64,000 nucleotides of DNA, taken from assembly GCA_910890315.1 (NCBI GenBank), contig CAJVGD010000002.1, forward strand, positions 1,488,001 to 1,552,000. Reading direction: 5' to 3'. The stretch is from Serendipita indica DSM 11827 (Eukaryota; Basidiomycota; Agaricomycetes; Sebacinales; Serendipitaceae). The position numbers and the translations under genes were made by a program. Below, one piece after another: positions 45,828 through 58,851 of the stretch. The notes beneath the pieces were generated by a model that was not told the origin of the DNA, did no database searches, and saw nothing but the letters and a program-made list of their open reading frames with translations. Position 1 is the stretch's first letter, and every line of letters starts with the position of its first letter.

Positions 45828-46952
45828 ATGGCTACGATTCCTCACATTTCTCTCGACGCTCCAAGAGCACAGATTGTCAAGGATTTACGACAAGCATCTC
45901 TCTCTAGCGGCTTCTTCCAGCTCGTCGACCTCGGAGCACATGTTCCTCGCGAAATCATTCTCCAAATGTTCGAACAGACGAGACTATTCTTTGACTTGCC
46001 ACAAGAAGAAAAGGAAAAGGTACCTGTCGCCGTCCACAGACACCCAAGCGCTTATCGCCACAGGTCACAAAGCAAAGCCACCTCGTTGGAGGATACGAAG
46101 GTTGGAGGTTCTACGACTTGAACAAGACGGGAGATGGTGGAAAGCTCGATAACAAAGCAGAGGATGATGAAGGCGGATGGAACGAAGGCTTTGCCATCGC
46201 CCCCGAGTGGGGGACAAACTGCTTCCCGCAACAATGCGCATCATCATCATCTTCACAATTCAATGCTCATCAGTTTGAAGTCGTATGCAAGGCATACTTT
46301 CACGCCATCCAAGAGCTGGGCAGGCATGTCCTCGGCATGATTGCAGAGGGATTGGGGATGGAGAGTGACTTCTTCGAGGGATATCTTCACGAACAAAACT
46401 CATTTTGCCGGCTGACTCACTACTATCGGGCGGAGGATCCAAATGCGCCACGGAGAGTTGCACTCGAGATGGGTGCAGCCCCTCACACCGATTGGGGTGC
46501 ATTGACATTGCTAATTCAGGATGAAATTGGTGGCCTTCAAGTCTTTGACCGGTCAACCGAGACGTGGCATGATGTACGACCTCTCATTGTCCTATGCCTT
46601 CTGTAACTGATCACAGTAGGTTCCTCCTTTACCACTGGGCTCGGCCATCGTCTGCAATATCGGCGATCTCCTAGGACGCTGGACCAACGACTCGTATAGA
46701 AGTACGCTCCATAGAGTAATAGCTCCACCCAGAGGAGTGCACCGCTACAGTATCCCATTTTTCAATCCAGGTCATATCAGTGCCTCTGGTATGAGAAGTA
46801 ACTGAACTATTGCAGGAAATCCGTCTTTTTTGATAAAGACAGTTCCTACCTGTCTTCGCTCGGACGAGCAGACAAAGTATGAACCAATAACAGCGGGCGA
46901 ATATATTACGATGCGACACTTGCAGAGTACAGGCGCATTAGAGGTGAATTAG
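45828..46952 (+). CDS. 2-oxoglutarate/Fe(II)-dependent oxygenase (isopenicillin N synthase-like)
   Basis: Enzymes of this family oxidise small molecules using Fe(II) and 2-oxoglutarate. Start MATIPHISLDAPRAQIVKDL, then SLSSGFFQLVDLGAHVPREI and FFDLPQEEKEK; an intron leads to LVGGYEGWRFYDLNKTGDGG. The iron site is HTDWGALTLL (His-x-Asp, near 46484-46510) plus the distal His in STLHRVIAPP, and the co-substrate Arg/Ser pair is RYSIPFF. A further intron near 46790 joins to NPSFLIKTVPTCLR. The tail ends MRHLQSTGALEVN before TAG at 46950-46952. All metal ligands are present. The substrate cannot be told; the next gene on the same strand begins only 79 bases downstream. Confidence 0.9.
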
Positions 46953-47031
46953 TACTGCTTTGTTTGGATAGGCCCTGTAGAGAAGTTGATCGTCCACATG
47001 GACACTCCTTGAACCCAACCGTGACCTTGCT

Positions 47032-48936
47032 ATGAAGTGCCCGTCGGACTTGTCTGATAAGCGTCATGAAGAGACGCGTGTAATCTCCTATAAAAGTCTA
47101 AATGCATTACTAGGACGCGTTCTGCTCTGCCTGACGGTAGCCACCGGCGCCATCTGGTTCACGAACCATTTCGACGTCCATCTCTCCATTCATCCCAAGC
47201 ACAGCAATCTTCCACGAGTTCCACCATACTGCAAACCGCACCTACCAGGACCATTGCTTCTCACGGATCCACCAACACCATCCAACCCAACAATCAGGCG
47301 ACTCGGCGCGGTATTAGACCATGTATTCAGGCAGAGAGCTGCAAGGGATGATATGGATAGTCTGGTGGTTGGCGTCGTGGGCGTAAATGGCTTGCTTTGG
47401 AGCAGAGGCTACGGCAGATTAAAGGCAAATGATTCCGCGGACACGAGTGTGCCAAACGAGCACTCTATATATAGAGTTGCATCTGTATCAAAGCTGTTTG
47501 CGACACTGGAAACGTTTATACTTCGGGACCGTGGCCATTTACATTGGTATGCCATAGCCATTCTACTCTCTTCCCACTCACATAGTACAGGGATGACCCT
47601 GTGACGCGATTCTATCCTAATTTTACTCGTGGTGCACATGGTTGGCATCAACGATTACTTGGCTCTGCCTCTGAGGACCAGGAACCTATAACCCTCCGGC
47701 ACTTGGCTTCACACATGTCCGGTATAGGACGTGATTATCCTCCTGAAAATTTGGACAGCTGGCCAGATATGGATGTCCCAATGGGCTTACTATCGCCAAG
47801 CGGAGCGTACCCTCAAAAGGACGAAATATTCAAAGCAATCTCAGAATATCCACTTGTTTCTCCGCCAAACACCTTTCCAGTTTACTCTAATACGGGCTTT
47901 TCCCTCCTTGGATGGTGCATCACGGTTGCGGATCAGCAACAGTCAGGTACTGAGATTAGCTACGCGGATCTAATCAAAAGGGATATATTCGAACCGCTGG
48001 GGATGAACGGGAGCTCTTTCCTGTTGACAAAGGACAAATACGCCAATATGGCACTTCCGCAGATACCAGACGAAGCGGTGAGTTCCAAAATGGTAACAAG
48101 AATTGAAATCTGACGAATAAAGGAATACGACATGACCGAAGCCCACAACTCTGCCGGTGGTCAATTCTCGTCTGTTTCCGACCTTGCAAAGACGGTTCAG
48201 GTTCTGCTGAATCCTAGACACTTCAGGGCGCTTCTGTCGTCATACTCCATTCGAGAATGGTTCAGACCACTCCACATTTTCCCAGACCGTCTTACCCAAG
48301 CAGGTCTTGTCTGGGAAATCTTGGAGACAGAAGACACACGTGGCCGAACTCAGCATTACTATTCCAAGTCGGGAAATCTACAATATTATCACTCTGAAGT
48401 CTCCATCAACCGCGAACTAGGATTTGGAGTCATCGTGCTCATGGCCGGAGTCTATGCCGACGCAAGTTGGTTCTCAAAGAGGATGATCAACACATTTCAG
48501 CCCGCTTTCGAGGGCCTCCTCGCTCATCAGACTGTGAAGCGGTACGCAGGAACGTGGAAGAGTGAGGGAGAAAACGAGATCGTTGTGCAAGTCAAGGCGG
48601 GAGTTCTATGGATTACAAAGGCCGTTATCAACGGGTTTGACATGCTCAAGGTGTATACAGGTAATATTCCAGCTGCACTGTGGTCGACAGGACGATTGGA
48701 CGAGTTCAGGTAAGTTGTATCTGTAGCCTTGGCAATCTCAGCTGAAGACACACAGAATCGCCATAGGTCGAGCAGCCCTCAATCTCGATCCCTCCATGGG
48801 GTGCTTGCCATATTGGGTCACCTTTGATCCATTCAACTCGCGGGATGCGCCAGTTGATCTGATACTTTTCGAAAACCAGGACGAAAATTGGGTACTACGT
48901 TACCCATCCGTAGGTATTGCGTTTAAGAGGGTGTGA
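47032..48936 (+). CDS. Membrane-anchored serine beta-lactamase-like hydrolase (class C/LACTB-like)
   Basis: Start MKCPSDLSDKRHEETR; a helix LLGRVLLCLTVATGAIWF near residue 30 makes it a probable type II membrane protein. The catalytic Ser-Lys motif is SVSK (YRVASVSKLFATLETFILR); the second motif is YSN in FPVYSNTGFSLLGW; the third position reads YSKSGNLQYYHSE, a K-S-G variant. Between them are LRHLASHMSGIGRDYP and IFEPLGMNGSSFLL. Introns lie near 47548-47592, 48080-48120 and 48710-48755. The C-terminal part carries a lipocalin-like or blot-type tail (TVKRYAGTWKSEGENE). Fungal members hydrolyse peptides, esters or lactones, and the natural substrate here is unknown. Catalytic motifs are intact. 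Stop TGA is at 48934-48936. Confidence 0.88.
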
Positions 48937-49331
48937 GACAGCTTTTGAAAATCTGGACTCCAATGTTCGCCACCCATTTACGCCGTCGGAGATCGGGGTT
49001 CAGTCCGATTGTTAGAGGATGTCTTGCCAGTCATTAAAATTCTCATGGTTCATCCTTTATTCGAGAAACTTGCATTCTCAAAGTGTCTGCCTGAGCTATG
49101 GACCAGTCATGTATATGGCAGAGTCATCTCGTGACTGTAAATATGAACCGTTCCGTAGCACTTTATCCGCCATCTTAGCGACTGATATGTAGAAGGTCGG
49201 AACTCGCCCAGAGCTTCGGCCGACTTTGGAATTCTCCTTGAACGAATAAAAGATAGCACTCTGAAAACTTCCTCTTGTTCGCTCCAAGCTCGCCTCTCCT
49301 GCCATAATCTAGTCTTACTCTCACGCAGACC
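48937..49331. other. Intergenic upstream of argininosuccinate synthase
   Basis: Holds the 3' flank of the beta-lactamase-like gene and the promoter of argininosuccinate synthase. Minus-strand open frames at 49096-49490 are shadows. No TATA box was certain. Confidence 0.4.
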
Positions 49332-50987
49332 ATGTCCTACGCTCCAGCCGACGCCACTGCAAAAGGACGAGTGCTCCTTGCCTACTCTGGAGGTCTTGGT
49401 ACGACCTTGATCATCGTTGATCTCAAGTCTTGTGCCTAATATGTGTCCATTTGTCTGATTAGATACGTCGTGCATCCTCGCTTGGCTCATTGAGCAAGGC
49501 TACGAGGTCTATACCTTCATGGCCGATGTTGGCCAGGAGGAGGTTCGTTTCTGTTTAGTACTGTATCAATCTGTTTCTGATCACACGTAGGATTTCGCAG
49601 CAGCTGAAGCAAAGGCTCTCAAAGTCGGAGCCAAAAAATTCTTCAAGAGCGTGCGTCCACCAGGCAGATCAAAGATGTTATCTCATCTACCATCCAGGAT
49701 CTTCGAAAGGAATTTATCACCGAACTCATCTATCCAGCAATCCAAGCTAACTGCATCTACGAAGTACGCATGAGTGGCAAGGGTCCCATTGGCTACGTAT
49801 ACTTATTATATGACTCCAGAATGTCTACCTTCTCGGAACATCTCTCGCTCGTCCCGTTATTGCACGTGGAATGATGGAGGTTGCGGAGCGGGAGGGTTGC
49901 GAGTACGTCCCTTTCACATCTTGCACGGGTGACAGCTAAACTTTCTAGTTATGTCTCGCATGGATGCACTGGAAAGGGCAACGACCAAGTTCGATTCGAG
50001 CTCGCATTCTATGGCCTAAAGTCAGACATCAAAGTTATTGCTCCCTGGCGTCTTCCAGGTAGGTTCCCCCTCTGCCACCAACTGTCGTGTTAGATTAAAT
50101 TACTGCTAGAATTCTACAACCGCTTCGCCGGTCGTGGCACTCCTCCAATATGCGGCCGAGAAGAACATCCCTGTGGCACAGACTGCCGCCAAACCATGGT
50201 CGACAGACGAAAACTTGTTCCACATCTCCTATGAAGCCGGAATTCTTGAAGATCCTGCGACATGTCCTCCTGCTGATATGTGGAAGCTCACGGCCAACCC
50301 CGAGGACGCACCCACAGAGCCAGACAGGATCACTATCGAATTCAAGACAGGTCTCCCCGTAAAAGTCGTCGTCAAGTCCCAACAAGACAAGACCTACACC
50401 GACTCAGTCGAAATCTTCCTGGCACTCAACGCACTTGCTCGCAAACACGGCATCGGCAGGATCGACATTGTCGAGAATAGATTCATTGGTGTCAAGTCTC
50501 GCGGGTGCTACGAAAGCCCTGGCGCAACCGTCCTTCGTGCCGCCCATATCGATTTGGAAGGTTTGACGTTGGATCGCAATGTTCGTGCGTTGAGGGACCA
50601 ATTCCTCACCGTCGAGCTGTCACGAATTTTCTATAATGGATACTTCTTCTCCCCCGAGCGCGAATTCCTTACTGCCGCGATCCCAGCGTCGCAGAGAACA
50701 GTTAATGGAACCGTCGCCTTGAAGCTTTACAAGGGAAATACCATCATCGAAGGTCGTTGGTCAGAGGAAGGCCTGTATGACGAACAGCAGAGCTCGATGG
50801 ACGAACTCGGCGGCTTCGAACCGAGCGACACAACAGGTTTCATCGCCATCGAGTCGATCAGAATCAAAAAGTGAGTATAAAATACCTTTCTGTCGCTTAT
50901 TTGACACTTCTTAGATGGTGCCAAGCCAATGTCCGCAAAGGACAGGCTGGGGTCAAACCAGAGGATGTGTATGGTGCTCGCATCTGA
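49332..50987 (+). CDS. ARG1: Argininosuccinate synthase
   Basis: Joins citrulline and aspartate with ATP in arginine synthesis. Start [20 protein letters not shown]; the ATP-binding SGGLDTS is split by an intron (SGGL | [17 protein letters not shown]). Small exons follow: [54 protein letters not shown] and [21 protein letters not shown] long exon from about 50110 then covers [53 protein letters not shown] and [19 protein letters not shown]. The last small exon gives [20 protein letters not shown] before TGA at 50985-50987. All active-site motifs are intact. The first half is cut by five or six introns and the second half is nearly intron-free. Confidence 0.95.
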
Positions 50988-51090
50988 AAACTCGTCGGAT
51001 TAGACGAACTGTATAGTCGATAATTTTTTACAATAGAGATCTTGATGGATGTGTAACAATACAGATGCTGATGTGTGGAAGATAGGGCAG

Positions 51091-54000
51091 TCACGTTGTA
51101 GCCTCCGAGCTATCTTCGATGTTTTGAATGACTTGGGATTGTAAGTAGACCTGGTCGCGGACCTTTTCCACCCATGCCTGCCAGAGTGTGTGGAGTGCGC
51201 CGGTGAAGCCGCTCGAGACCAGCATGAGCATGGCGATGGGTATGATGTATTTAACTGTGGAGTTGAGCACGTACTGTATGTTATGTTTGAGAATCACTTA
51301 CGAACGGACTGGCCAACAACCTCTCCCGCTTCCTTGTTTGCGGGAAGTAGCATCTGGATAAAGAACGGAAAGAGGATCATCACGCAAAGCGAGATTATAG
51401 GCACAAAGGCATCTCTCGCGAGCTTTCTGACTCGGAGCTTGAAGATACCGTCTGTTAATATCTATGCAAAATATCAGCGACGTGCAGCCGAGCAAAGAGA
51501 CACATACAGCCTCCACGAAGGGCGGGAGCTGGGGTTGTTCTCCAAACCGCGCACACTGAATAGCAATGGAGCACAAGAAAAAGCCAGTTGACCAGGCGTC
51601 GAAAATGCGGAGCGTCGGAGTCGAGTTAGGGTAGAGATGATAACTGAAAGGGAGCACAATGTAGACCTCGAAGAGGAGGCCGAACAATGTGGGAACGATC
51701 CCGACAAGGAGAATGACTGAAAAGGCGAGGCGTACACACACGGTCGCAGTGTGCTGAAGGAAGAACCAGACAGGAAAAGCTCCACCATGATTCGTGAGGA
51801 ACCTTTCCCATCGTCTGTGTTCACGATTGATGACATAGCGGGCGACGTTGCCAAACCAGAAGACGGACGCTCCGGCTAGCCAACAATACCCGTCAAAGAC
51901 GTTGGAGAGACCAAAGGCCTTGAAGATAAGACGTCCGGTACAGATGGGCAAAGTAACTATTGTCCAGACTCCGGCAAAATATGCCAACCAGACGAGGAGA
52001 ATGAGCGCAGCAAGGCGTCGCTTAAACTCAACTGGATAAAAGACGACTTGAAAGTCTTTGGTAGGGTTCCTGTAAGCCTTTTCAGACGCCAGTATCTGCA
52101 TGTCAATAATGTCTCGATCTTCTTGTGTGATGCCGTTGCCCGCAACGTCCGTCTCGACTGCATGGGGCCGACCAACCAGCGTTACGGCTTGATTCGATAC
52201 GGGAATACGCCAGAAGGTCCCGTGGACCGTATTGTAATCTTCGAATGGATGGTCGAATAGGACGTATTCGAGACCGAGACTCTTGCTGCACTGGAGAACA
52301 ATTGATTTCGCCGTCTTCTTGATGAGCTTCCGAACTTTGAGGAATTGCATTGCCGACGGCAAAAAGAAGTGCAGGGTGAGGAGATCTATTGGGACATCTG
52401 ACAAGGGCGATCTAGCGAGGGATGAGACTCATGTTCGAGCTGCAGATGTAGCATACCTGGGAGACCAGCGAATCGGGAGAAAGTTTGGCGTAACATAGTT
52501 ATTCAAGTCGACAACGAGGCCGACGGTGACCCACAAAAGAAGGACCATGGACATTAGTCCAACGACGAAGGAAGCCATATGCCAAAGGATATGGTTCTTG
52601 ATCATACTGCGGATGGATGGGGAGCGTGGATCCAGATAGTCCTGGATTTTCAGCAACGCTCCTGGTCGTAGGTTTCGCTCTACATCCCGAAGAATATGCT
52701 GAAGTAGCATCATCATCAGATTCCCGAAGAGCCAGTGGTAGAATGCGTTGGCGTAGGTTGCGGATATCCAGAAGTTGATCCAGGAACTTGGCGTAGCAGT
52801 GGCTACTGGGGCAAATAGAAAGACATCTAACGTGCTTCCCAGCACCAAGGGCTTGACAAATGCATCGAGAATCACCAATGCACCAACCTGTTCACTTTCA
52901 GCAAATGCTCGAAGCATTCAAATTCCCTCACCTTGACGAGAGTCAATGGCATTTGAGTCGCCCGCCGACCACCAGTCTTTGAGTGCAAAGCCAGCATTCC
53001 GATCGTGATTAGATAGCCACATATTATAGCGGATCCCCGGTTGGTGGAAATGGACCGAATGATAGAGATACCCAACGAATGAAATATCGAGGCATCTTCA
53101 TGGTCGCGTTCCGAGGTAGTCCACTTCGAGCACAAGAGCTGGTCGAATACTGAGACCATATTGAACCAAGAGTGCGACCATACTACAGGTGCCGCACATA
53201 CATCATTTCTCCGCCGCATGAACGCTCGAGCCATAAGCTGGACAATGCTGCGGAGAACGGTCGTTGGGCGGATAATGGACCAAAGTCTGGAGATTTCTGA
53301 CGGTTCTACCGCGGGAGGAACATCCGAAGAGGATGTCATAGACGCACCCATCACCATCGCTGCGATTTTGTCGACGCCTCGGAGAAGGCTTTTGATAAAG
53401 TCGATGGCAACGAAAATGAGCTCAAGTATACCAACTCCCCGCCCTCTTGTGATCCAACGAATTGGGAGATGGAAATATGCGTCTTGTCCAGAAGCGTGGG
53501 CCAAATCAAGAGGCTCGACCTTTGGCAAATCAGCTACGCACTCGTGAAGTAAGATTAACCAACCAGTAGGAGTGATATTGTCTTTCCAAGCACGTACGGA
53601 AGAAACACGGCAAGACCCAGGGTGAGATTAAACACCAAAAGTACCAGGGAGGCCTGCAGGACGATTATTCAGGTTTGCTACGAGTAATAACTGGACACAC
53701 GTTTTGTGCGATACCTCGCCATGGTCCCGCCATACCCACTGCTCTCATCATCTGAGCCAGCTCATCCCATTCGTCAGCGTTTACCTCTGCGGGGACGTCT
53801 GGGGGAGCGGCGTTTGGGAGAGCAGGATCATCCACAATATCGGGTTCTGGTGCTCGTCTTGCTGCTTCCACTATGGCTTGATTACCCTCCTGATCATCCA
53901 CCCGATGTGCCGCATCGAGAGCTGCTGGGATGTTGATATGACGACCTTCCTCGTCAAGAACGGGATCTGGTTCTTGATGGTCATTAAAATAATGGTCGCT

Positions 54001-57000
54001 GTGACTCAACTCTTCATTGAATCGACTGTTTATCACTCGATCGCCAGTTTTGACCTCCTCTGGAGCTTGATAGAGCGCCATTCTTGATGGAGAGTCCAAA
54101 ACATCAGGACTGACTGCGGAGGGAAGGCTTGGTCGTTTACGAGGGGCCCCCGAGGAGTCGCCAATGTCAGAAGCTCTGGGTAGTGAAATCGGTCCAGGTG
54201 GTCGACTGCGATTACTTGAGGTTTGTGAGACAGTAGCAGGCGGTCTGACCAACGTTTTGCTTGCAGAGGAATGTACAGGAGGCTGCTCTTCAGGGGCCTT
54301 GTGTTCAGGTAAAGGGCTGGTACCATGTTCATCGGAAGCTCGTGATCCCATCACTTCCGGGTGACTGCAAAAGAAAGAAATGAAATTGATATCTGTTTGG
54401 ATACTATTGGGAGTGACTCACCAGTTATCCTGATCCTTTGAGGCTTCGTTCTCAGCTATTGCCCCTGGGCCGTTATTGCTCTTTGTCGCTCCCTGATCTT
54501 TCACAGTAGCATTAAGCTTGACCCCATCGACTTTTGCCTTTTCCGCTGCCTCTGTAGCAGCCTTGTCGGCTTCATATTTCTCCCAAAAAGCCTTCAGTCT
54601 CCGTTCGCGCGCTTCGTCTATAGGTTTGACTTTTTCTCTCCACGCCTGATAATCCGCTTTGATTTTGCGCTCCATTTCCATATCGCGGTCAGCGTCGCGG
54701 CGTGTGTTTGGTGCTGATTTGATAGGACCGGACCCAGACGGCCGCTCAAGAGGGGTCACCGATGAGTCCTCAACGATAGAAGCTTTGGATGACGGAATTG
54801 GTCCAGGTGATCGACTGCGATTGCTTGAAGTTTGCGAGATAGCGGGTGGCTCCGGTAATACTTTGCTTGTAGAGATCTGTAAGGGAGATTGCTCCTCAGG
54901 CGCTTTGGGTTCAGGCACGGGACTGGTAACATGTTCACCGGAAGTTTGTGGTACCTTCACCTCCGGACAACTGCATCAGAAAGTAATAAAGTGAGGACCA
55001 ATCAGATACGATGGAGAATGACTCACGAATTATCCTGATCCTTCGAGACTCCAGTCTCAGCCATTATCCTTGGCCCGTCGTTGTTGCCCTCGGTCGCTCC
55101 TTGGTTATTCACAGCAACATCTGGCTTCACCCCATCGGCTTTTGCCTTTTCTGCCGCCTCTGCAGCAGCCTTGTCGGCTTCGTATTTCTCCAAAAAAGCC
55201 TTCAGTTTCCGTTCGCGTGCTTCGTCTATAGGTTTGACTTTTTCTCTCCACGCCTTATAATCCGCTTTGATTTTGAGCTCCATTTCCAAATCACGGTCAA
55301 GCCCAGGACGTGGATCTGGCAGCCCGTACCATGGCATCGTTTGTGCATTTGGTGCTGATTTGGGAGAAGCGGACTCAGGCGCCCTGGGCTGGAGGAGGGG
55401 GTTCGCCTCGCCGAGTCTGCGAGGTGTTTGAGCTGACAAACTACTAGAACGTGGGGGGCTAGTCTGAAGGTTGGTGGTGGAAAGCCGGCTGACGGATTGC
55501 GACTTCGAGATTGAGGAATGCGAGACACCTGCCCCCGTGGTGAGAGCACGTCCTCTTGGACGAGGCGTCTCTTCAATGGCCTTGGTCCGATGTCCCATAC
55601 CCATGCTCATCGAGTGCCCATGAGTCATTCGGGCTGCTTGGGCGGGGGTCGAGCCTGACGACTCGCCGCTAACTGGATTCTTCATGGCGTATGCGAGATG
55701 AGGCAAGACGGAGTCTGGCCTCGGTGGCATGGTCGATGAAGATTCAGATTGAAAAGCAGTTAGACCTGATGAAGGCACCATACTCAATCGATTGTCATAT
55801 GCACCTGCGAGATGCGGTCCATGGGCCCATTGTGGAACTTGGCTCAGTCCCTGAAGGAACGGATCTCCGATGGACGGTTGCGAGCCAGGAACCTGTGTTG
55901 ATGAAGCAGCGGTAGGAATAAAGGTCGGTGCGTTCACGTTGAATGGGTGAGCGACTGGCGCCATGATACGGGGCTGGAATGCCGGAGCGTTGACGTTCAG
56001 ACCTGAAGTGGCAACAGGCTTCTTCATGAAGACTTTGTCCGCTTTGGGCATGTTTTGCGAAGCAGGAAACGTGAAAGAAAAGGTAGTAGTAGATCTAGCT
56101 CCCTCCGACGTAGGTGTGCTCGGAGATGTAGATGCAGGAGTTCCCTGTTTTGCCGGAGGAAACGGAGGCTTCCGGAAGTTCGTTCTCAAATCCATGCTGC
56201 TTGCGGACGAGCTCGGTCGTCTTGGTCGCTTGTTTGGGAAAAATTTACTCGTCTCGGCGTCCCATGGACTTGAAGTTGAGCTAGCAGAGCTTGAGGGCCT
56301 GGGATCTAGTGAAAGTGGTGGAATTGTGCCGTCAGGGAGCGCATCTGTTGCGTTCGGAGGGGGGACAAGGGCTCTGAAGACTGAAGGAGAGGGTAATGGC
56401 GGCGTGAATGACCGCTTCGGTTCGCTGAGTTCGCTGATGGGGATTGCAGGTGGTACCTGTGAAGGCAAGTGTTGTACCGGAGGGAGAGCTGGTTCGGAGG
56501 GACTAACTGCTGGTAGGATTTCTGTGAATTTGAGAGCAATTTCTCCAGCTGGTTCCTTATCGATTTTTTCAGGTTCAGCGGAAGATGGTGGCACCTCTGA
56601 GATCTCTTTGTGTGTCGAATGAGGGTCAGCCTTTGGGGATCCATCCTGCTGCATCGATATCGATAGGTTGGATGAGGCTGTCATGGTGATTTGTTGTGAT
56701 GAAACCGCTGATTCGACAGGGAGAGCTGTAGGAAGTGGCAAGCGAGGGGTGTAGACCTTTGATGACATCACTGCCGTCGCTTGTGCGAGCTCCGTGTTCT
56801 CGATGTACTCTACTTGTTCAACTGCGGGAGAGTCACTAGCCAGGGGTGCCCATAAAATCTCTTGCGGCGTATTTTCCCGTGGGTCGGCCACCAGCATTTC
56901 TCCATTTCGGTCAATCAATGGCGTCGCATTATCACCTAGGCGATGCTGAATCTCCTTGAGCTTCTGCTCTTTCCAACCTGTCTTTTTTCAGAACAATCAG

Positions 57001-58851
57001 ATAGCCTTGATTCCACGCACCTGCCACAATCTCACTGGTCTTCTCTACTTGCCACTCCTTGATGATATCTCGACTCTTACGCTCCTGTTCAGCCCGCTCA
57101 GCCCTCCTCTTCTGCACCTCCTTCATGAGTTCAGCCTGGTCATCCAACGAGATAATATTAAGTGGTGGAGTTGGTGGTTCGACAAGATCATCAAAAAATT
57201 CCTCCAGATCTGGTGGAGGGTCTTGCTCTCCCTGTGGATTCGCTGCTGGTTGGTTGTTCCCAGGTTGACGTCGGCGGAGCCGTTCGTCGTCTGCATTTTC
57301 GACGATCCACTCGCGAAGGAACCAGAGGCAAATATAGGTCGCGACCATGATTATGGCGATAAACTGGCCTGATACGATGGGACCAGAGAGCTCCTTCGTA
57401 ACACGGTCGAGAAACGAGTGCGCCAGGATACGTTCGGAAGTGCACCGGGAGACGTTGAACTTGTAGAGATCGTAGGGTAGAAGGAGGAGGCTGATGCCGC
57501 TCATGATTAGCCACCAGCCTAGCCAATAAAGGAGGTAGGAGAGAATTTGAACTGAGCCGAAAATGATGGATAACAGGGGGTACGGATGGTCCTTGGCGAA
57601 CAGGTCTGCGACCTTGTCGTGAAGCAGACGGTACAGTGTTTTGGCTTCGGCATCAGGTGGGCCCATGTACCAAGGGTTCTGAGGCTTCGAATTCATCGGG
57701 GGATGTTGTGAGGCTGGTGGTGCGAGAATGGAGGGCCCTGGGTGAGACAAAGTCGACCCTACAGGATGGATAGACAATGGAATAGTGTCGCGAAGCAAGA
57801 ATGTTGAGGAGATAAAAGATTCATGTGGTGGGATTGCGGCTGGAGTCGTTTGCAGGGTAAGGACGGGGGAAGTCGGTCGGAGCTGGGCATCCAGTAACGA
57901 CGACGAGAAAGAAGTCGATGGCATAGAGATTATCGGAGTCTGAGACGCATTCACAGTGCTTCCGACATACATCTCTATATAGTCCAGATGGCCAGACAGC
58001 CGCAGAGACCTTGTCAAAGTTAGCATTGTCAGAGCCGAGTAATACCGACTTACACATAATCTCCCAGCATAAAACCGAGCTGCCATGACCAGTAAAGGAG
58101 GGCAGGAATGATGGCTAGCCAGAGCGTTGCTACTAGCACCAACCGAAGAAAGAAGAGGAAGGAGTTGGCAAGCTGACCAAGTAGAGGCTTGACCAAAATG
58201 CTCGCAGGCAGAGTAGAGGGCATGTCGGGGGAATACACTTTCTTGTACATGTAAGTGTAACCGCACAAGTCGCAGCGGGTTCGACGTGAGGCAGTAAGCC
58301 ATGATTTGAGGCTAATAATAAAGTAAGTTGCCGTATTCCAATCTCGAGGCAATGTTGAGACTCGCCAGTCCTGATGAACATGCCGTATTGTACCGGAGCA
58401 CTTGCATGGATGATAGAGTGGCTGGTCCTTTTCCGCAGGAAACGAACAAATTCTACACGTGTCTACAGTTTCAATATGTTTCCGGGTGCGCAACGGCGTT
58501 CAATGATCAGCTCTGTCATAACATGAGCTGAAAGGAGGCGCGCTTACCGGGTTCCTGCGTGAGTTCTGCAGGATGCTCGTCATCAGGAGAATTCTCCGGA
58601 AGAGTGTTGTACATTCTACTTCGCGAGCGTTTCCTTTGTGCTGGTCCTACGTCCGCGGGTTCAAGAAAGGACTGCGTTTCCGCATTAAAGTGGTCTTCCA
58701 CCATTCGGCTATCACCTTCAGGGGCACTGTCACCAGTCTGAAAGGTTACTCGACGATTTGTGCGTCGTTCGTAGCGGTCCAACGAGCCTTGCCCTGGAAC
58801 TTGTGTGGAAGCAGCCGGCTGGGAGGACGAGCCTCCTTCGTTGGCGTCCAT
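51091..58851 (-). CDS. SSM4: Doa10/MARCH6 (SSM4) ER-resident RING-CH E3 ubiquitin ligase
   Basis: Doa10 is the multi-spanning ligase of ER-associated degradation. Start MDANEGGSSSQPAAS; after a disordered leader a RING-CH finger reads CRICSFPAEKDQPLYHPCKC, SGTIRHVHQDC, LKSWLTASRRTRCDLCGY, then TYMYKKVYSPDMPSTLPASI. Helices follow (LFFLRLVLVATLWLAIIPALL, later SYLLYWLGWWLIMSGISLLLLP and FIAIIMVATYICLWFLREW). A disordered middle of more than 1000 residues spans about 57300-53700. The C-terminal half returns to helices: the Doa10-type segment GALLKIQDYLDPRSPSIRSM, FKRRLAALILLVWLAYFAGV and the tail VRDQVYLQSQVIQNIED. The disordered middle carries a tandem duplication (54115-55370). Treating all of it as one gene rests on the RING and tail both matching Doa10 and on continuous frames between them; the protein would exceed 2000 residues, longer than yeast Doa10 (about 1300). 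Confidence 0.85.
54115..55370 (-). repeat. Intragenic tandem duplication of about 0.6 kb in the Doa10 gene
   Basis: Two adjacent copies, about 54115-54720 and 54725-55370, offset by roughly 605 bases. Each codes for a segment ending in KVKPIDEARERxLKAF and EKYEADKAA, and for KAPEEQ and QTSSNRSRxPGPI. Both copies contain a homologous intron: its GTGAGTCA donor is near 54420 and 55025, and its acceptor side near 54362 and 54965. The protein segments are still alike (KIKADYQAWREKVKPIDEAR against KIKADYKAWREKVKPIDEAR). The duplication is direct and in frame. Boundaries are approximate. Confidence 0.85.

Noticed and set aside
51190-51591. Plus-strand open frame of 133 codons
   Set aside because: Antisense to the C-terminal membrane region of the Doa10 gene; shadow of a hydrophobic coding region.
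55963-56622. Plus-strand open frame of 219 codons rich in Gly and Val
   Set aside because: Antisense to the low-complexity Ser/Pro region of Doa10; long shadows are expected opposite such sequence.
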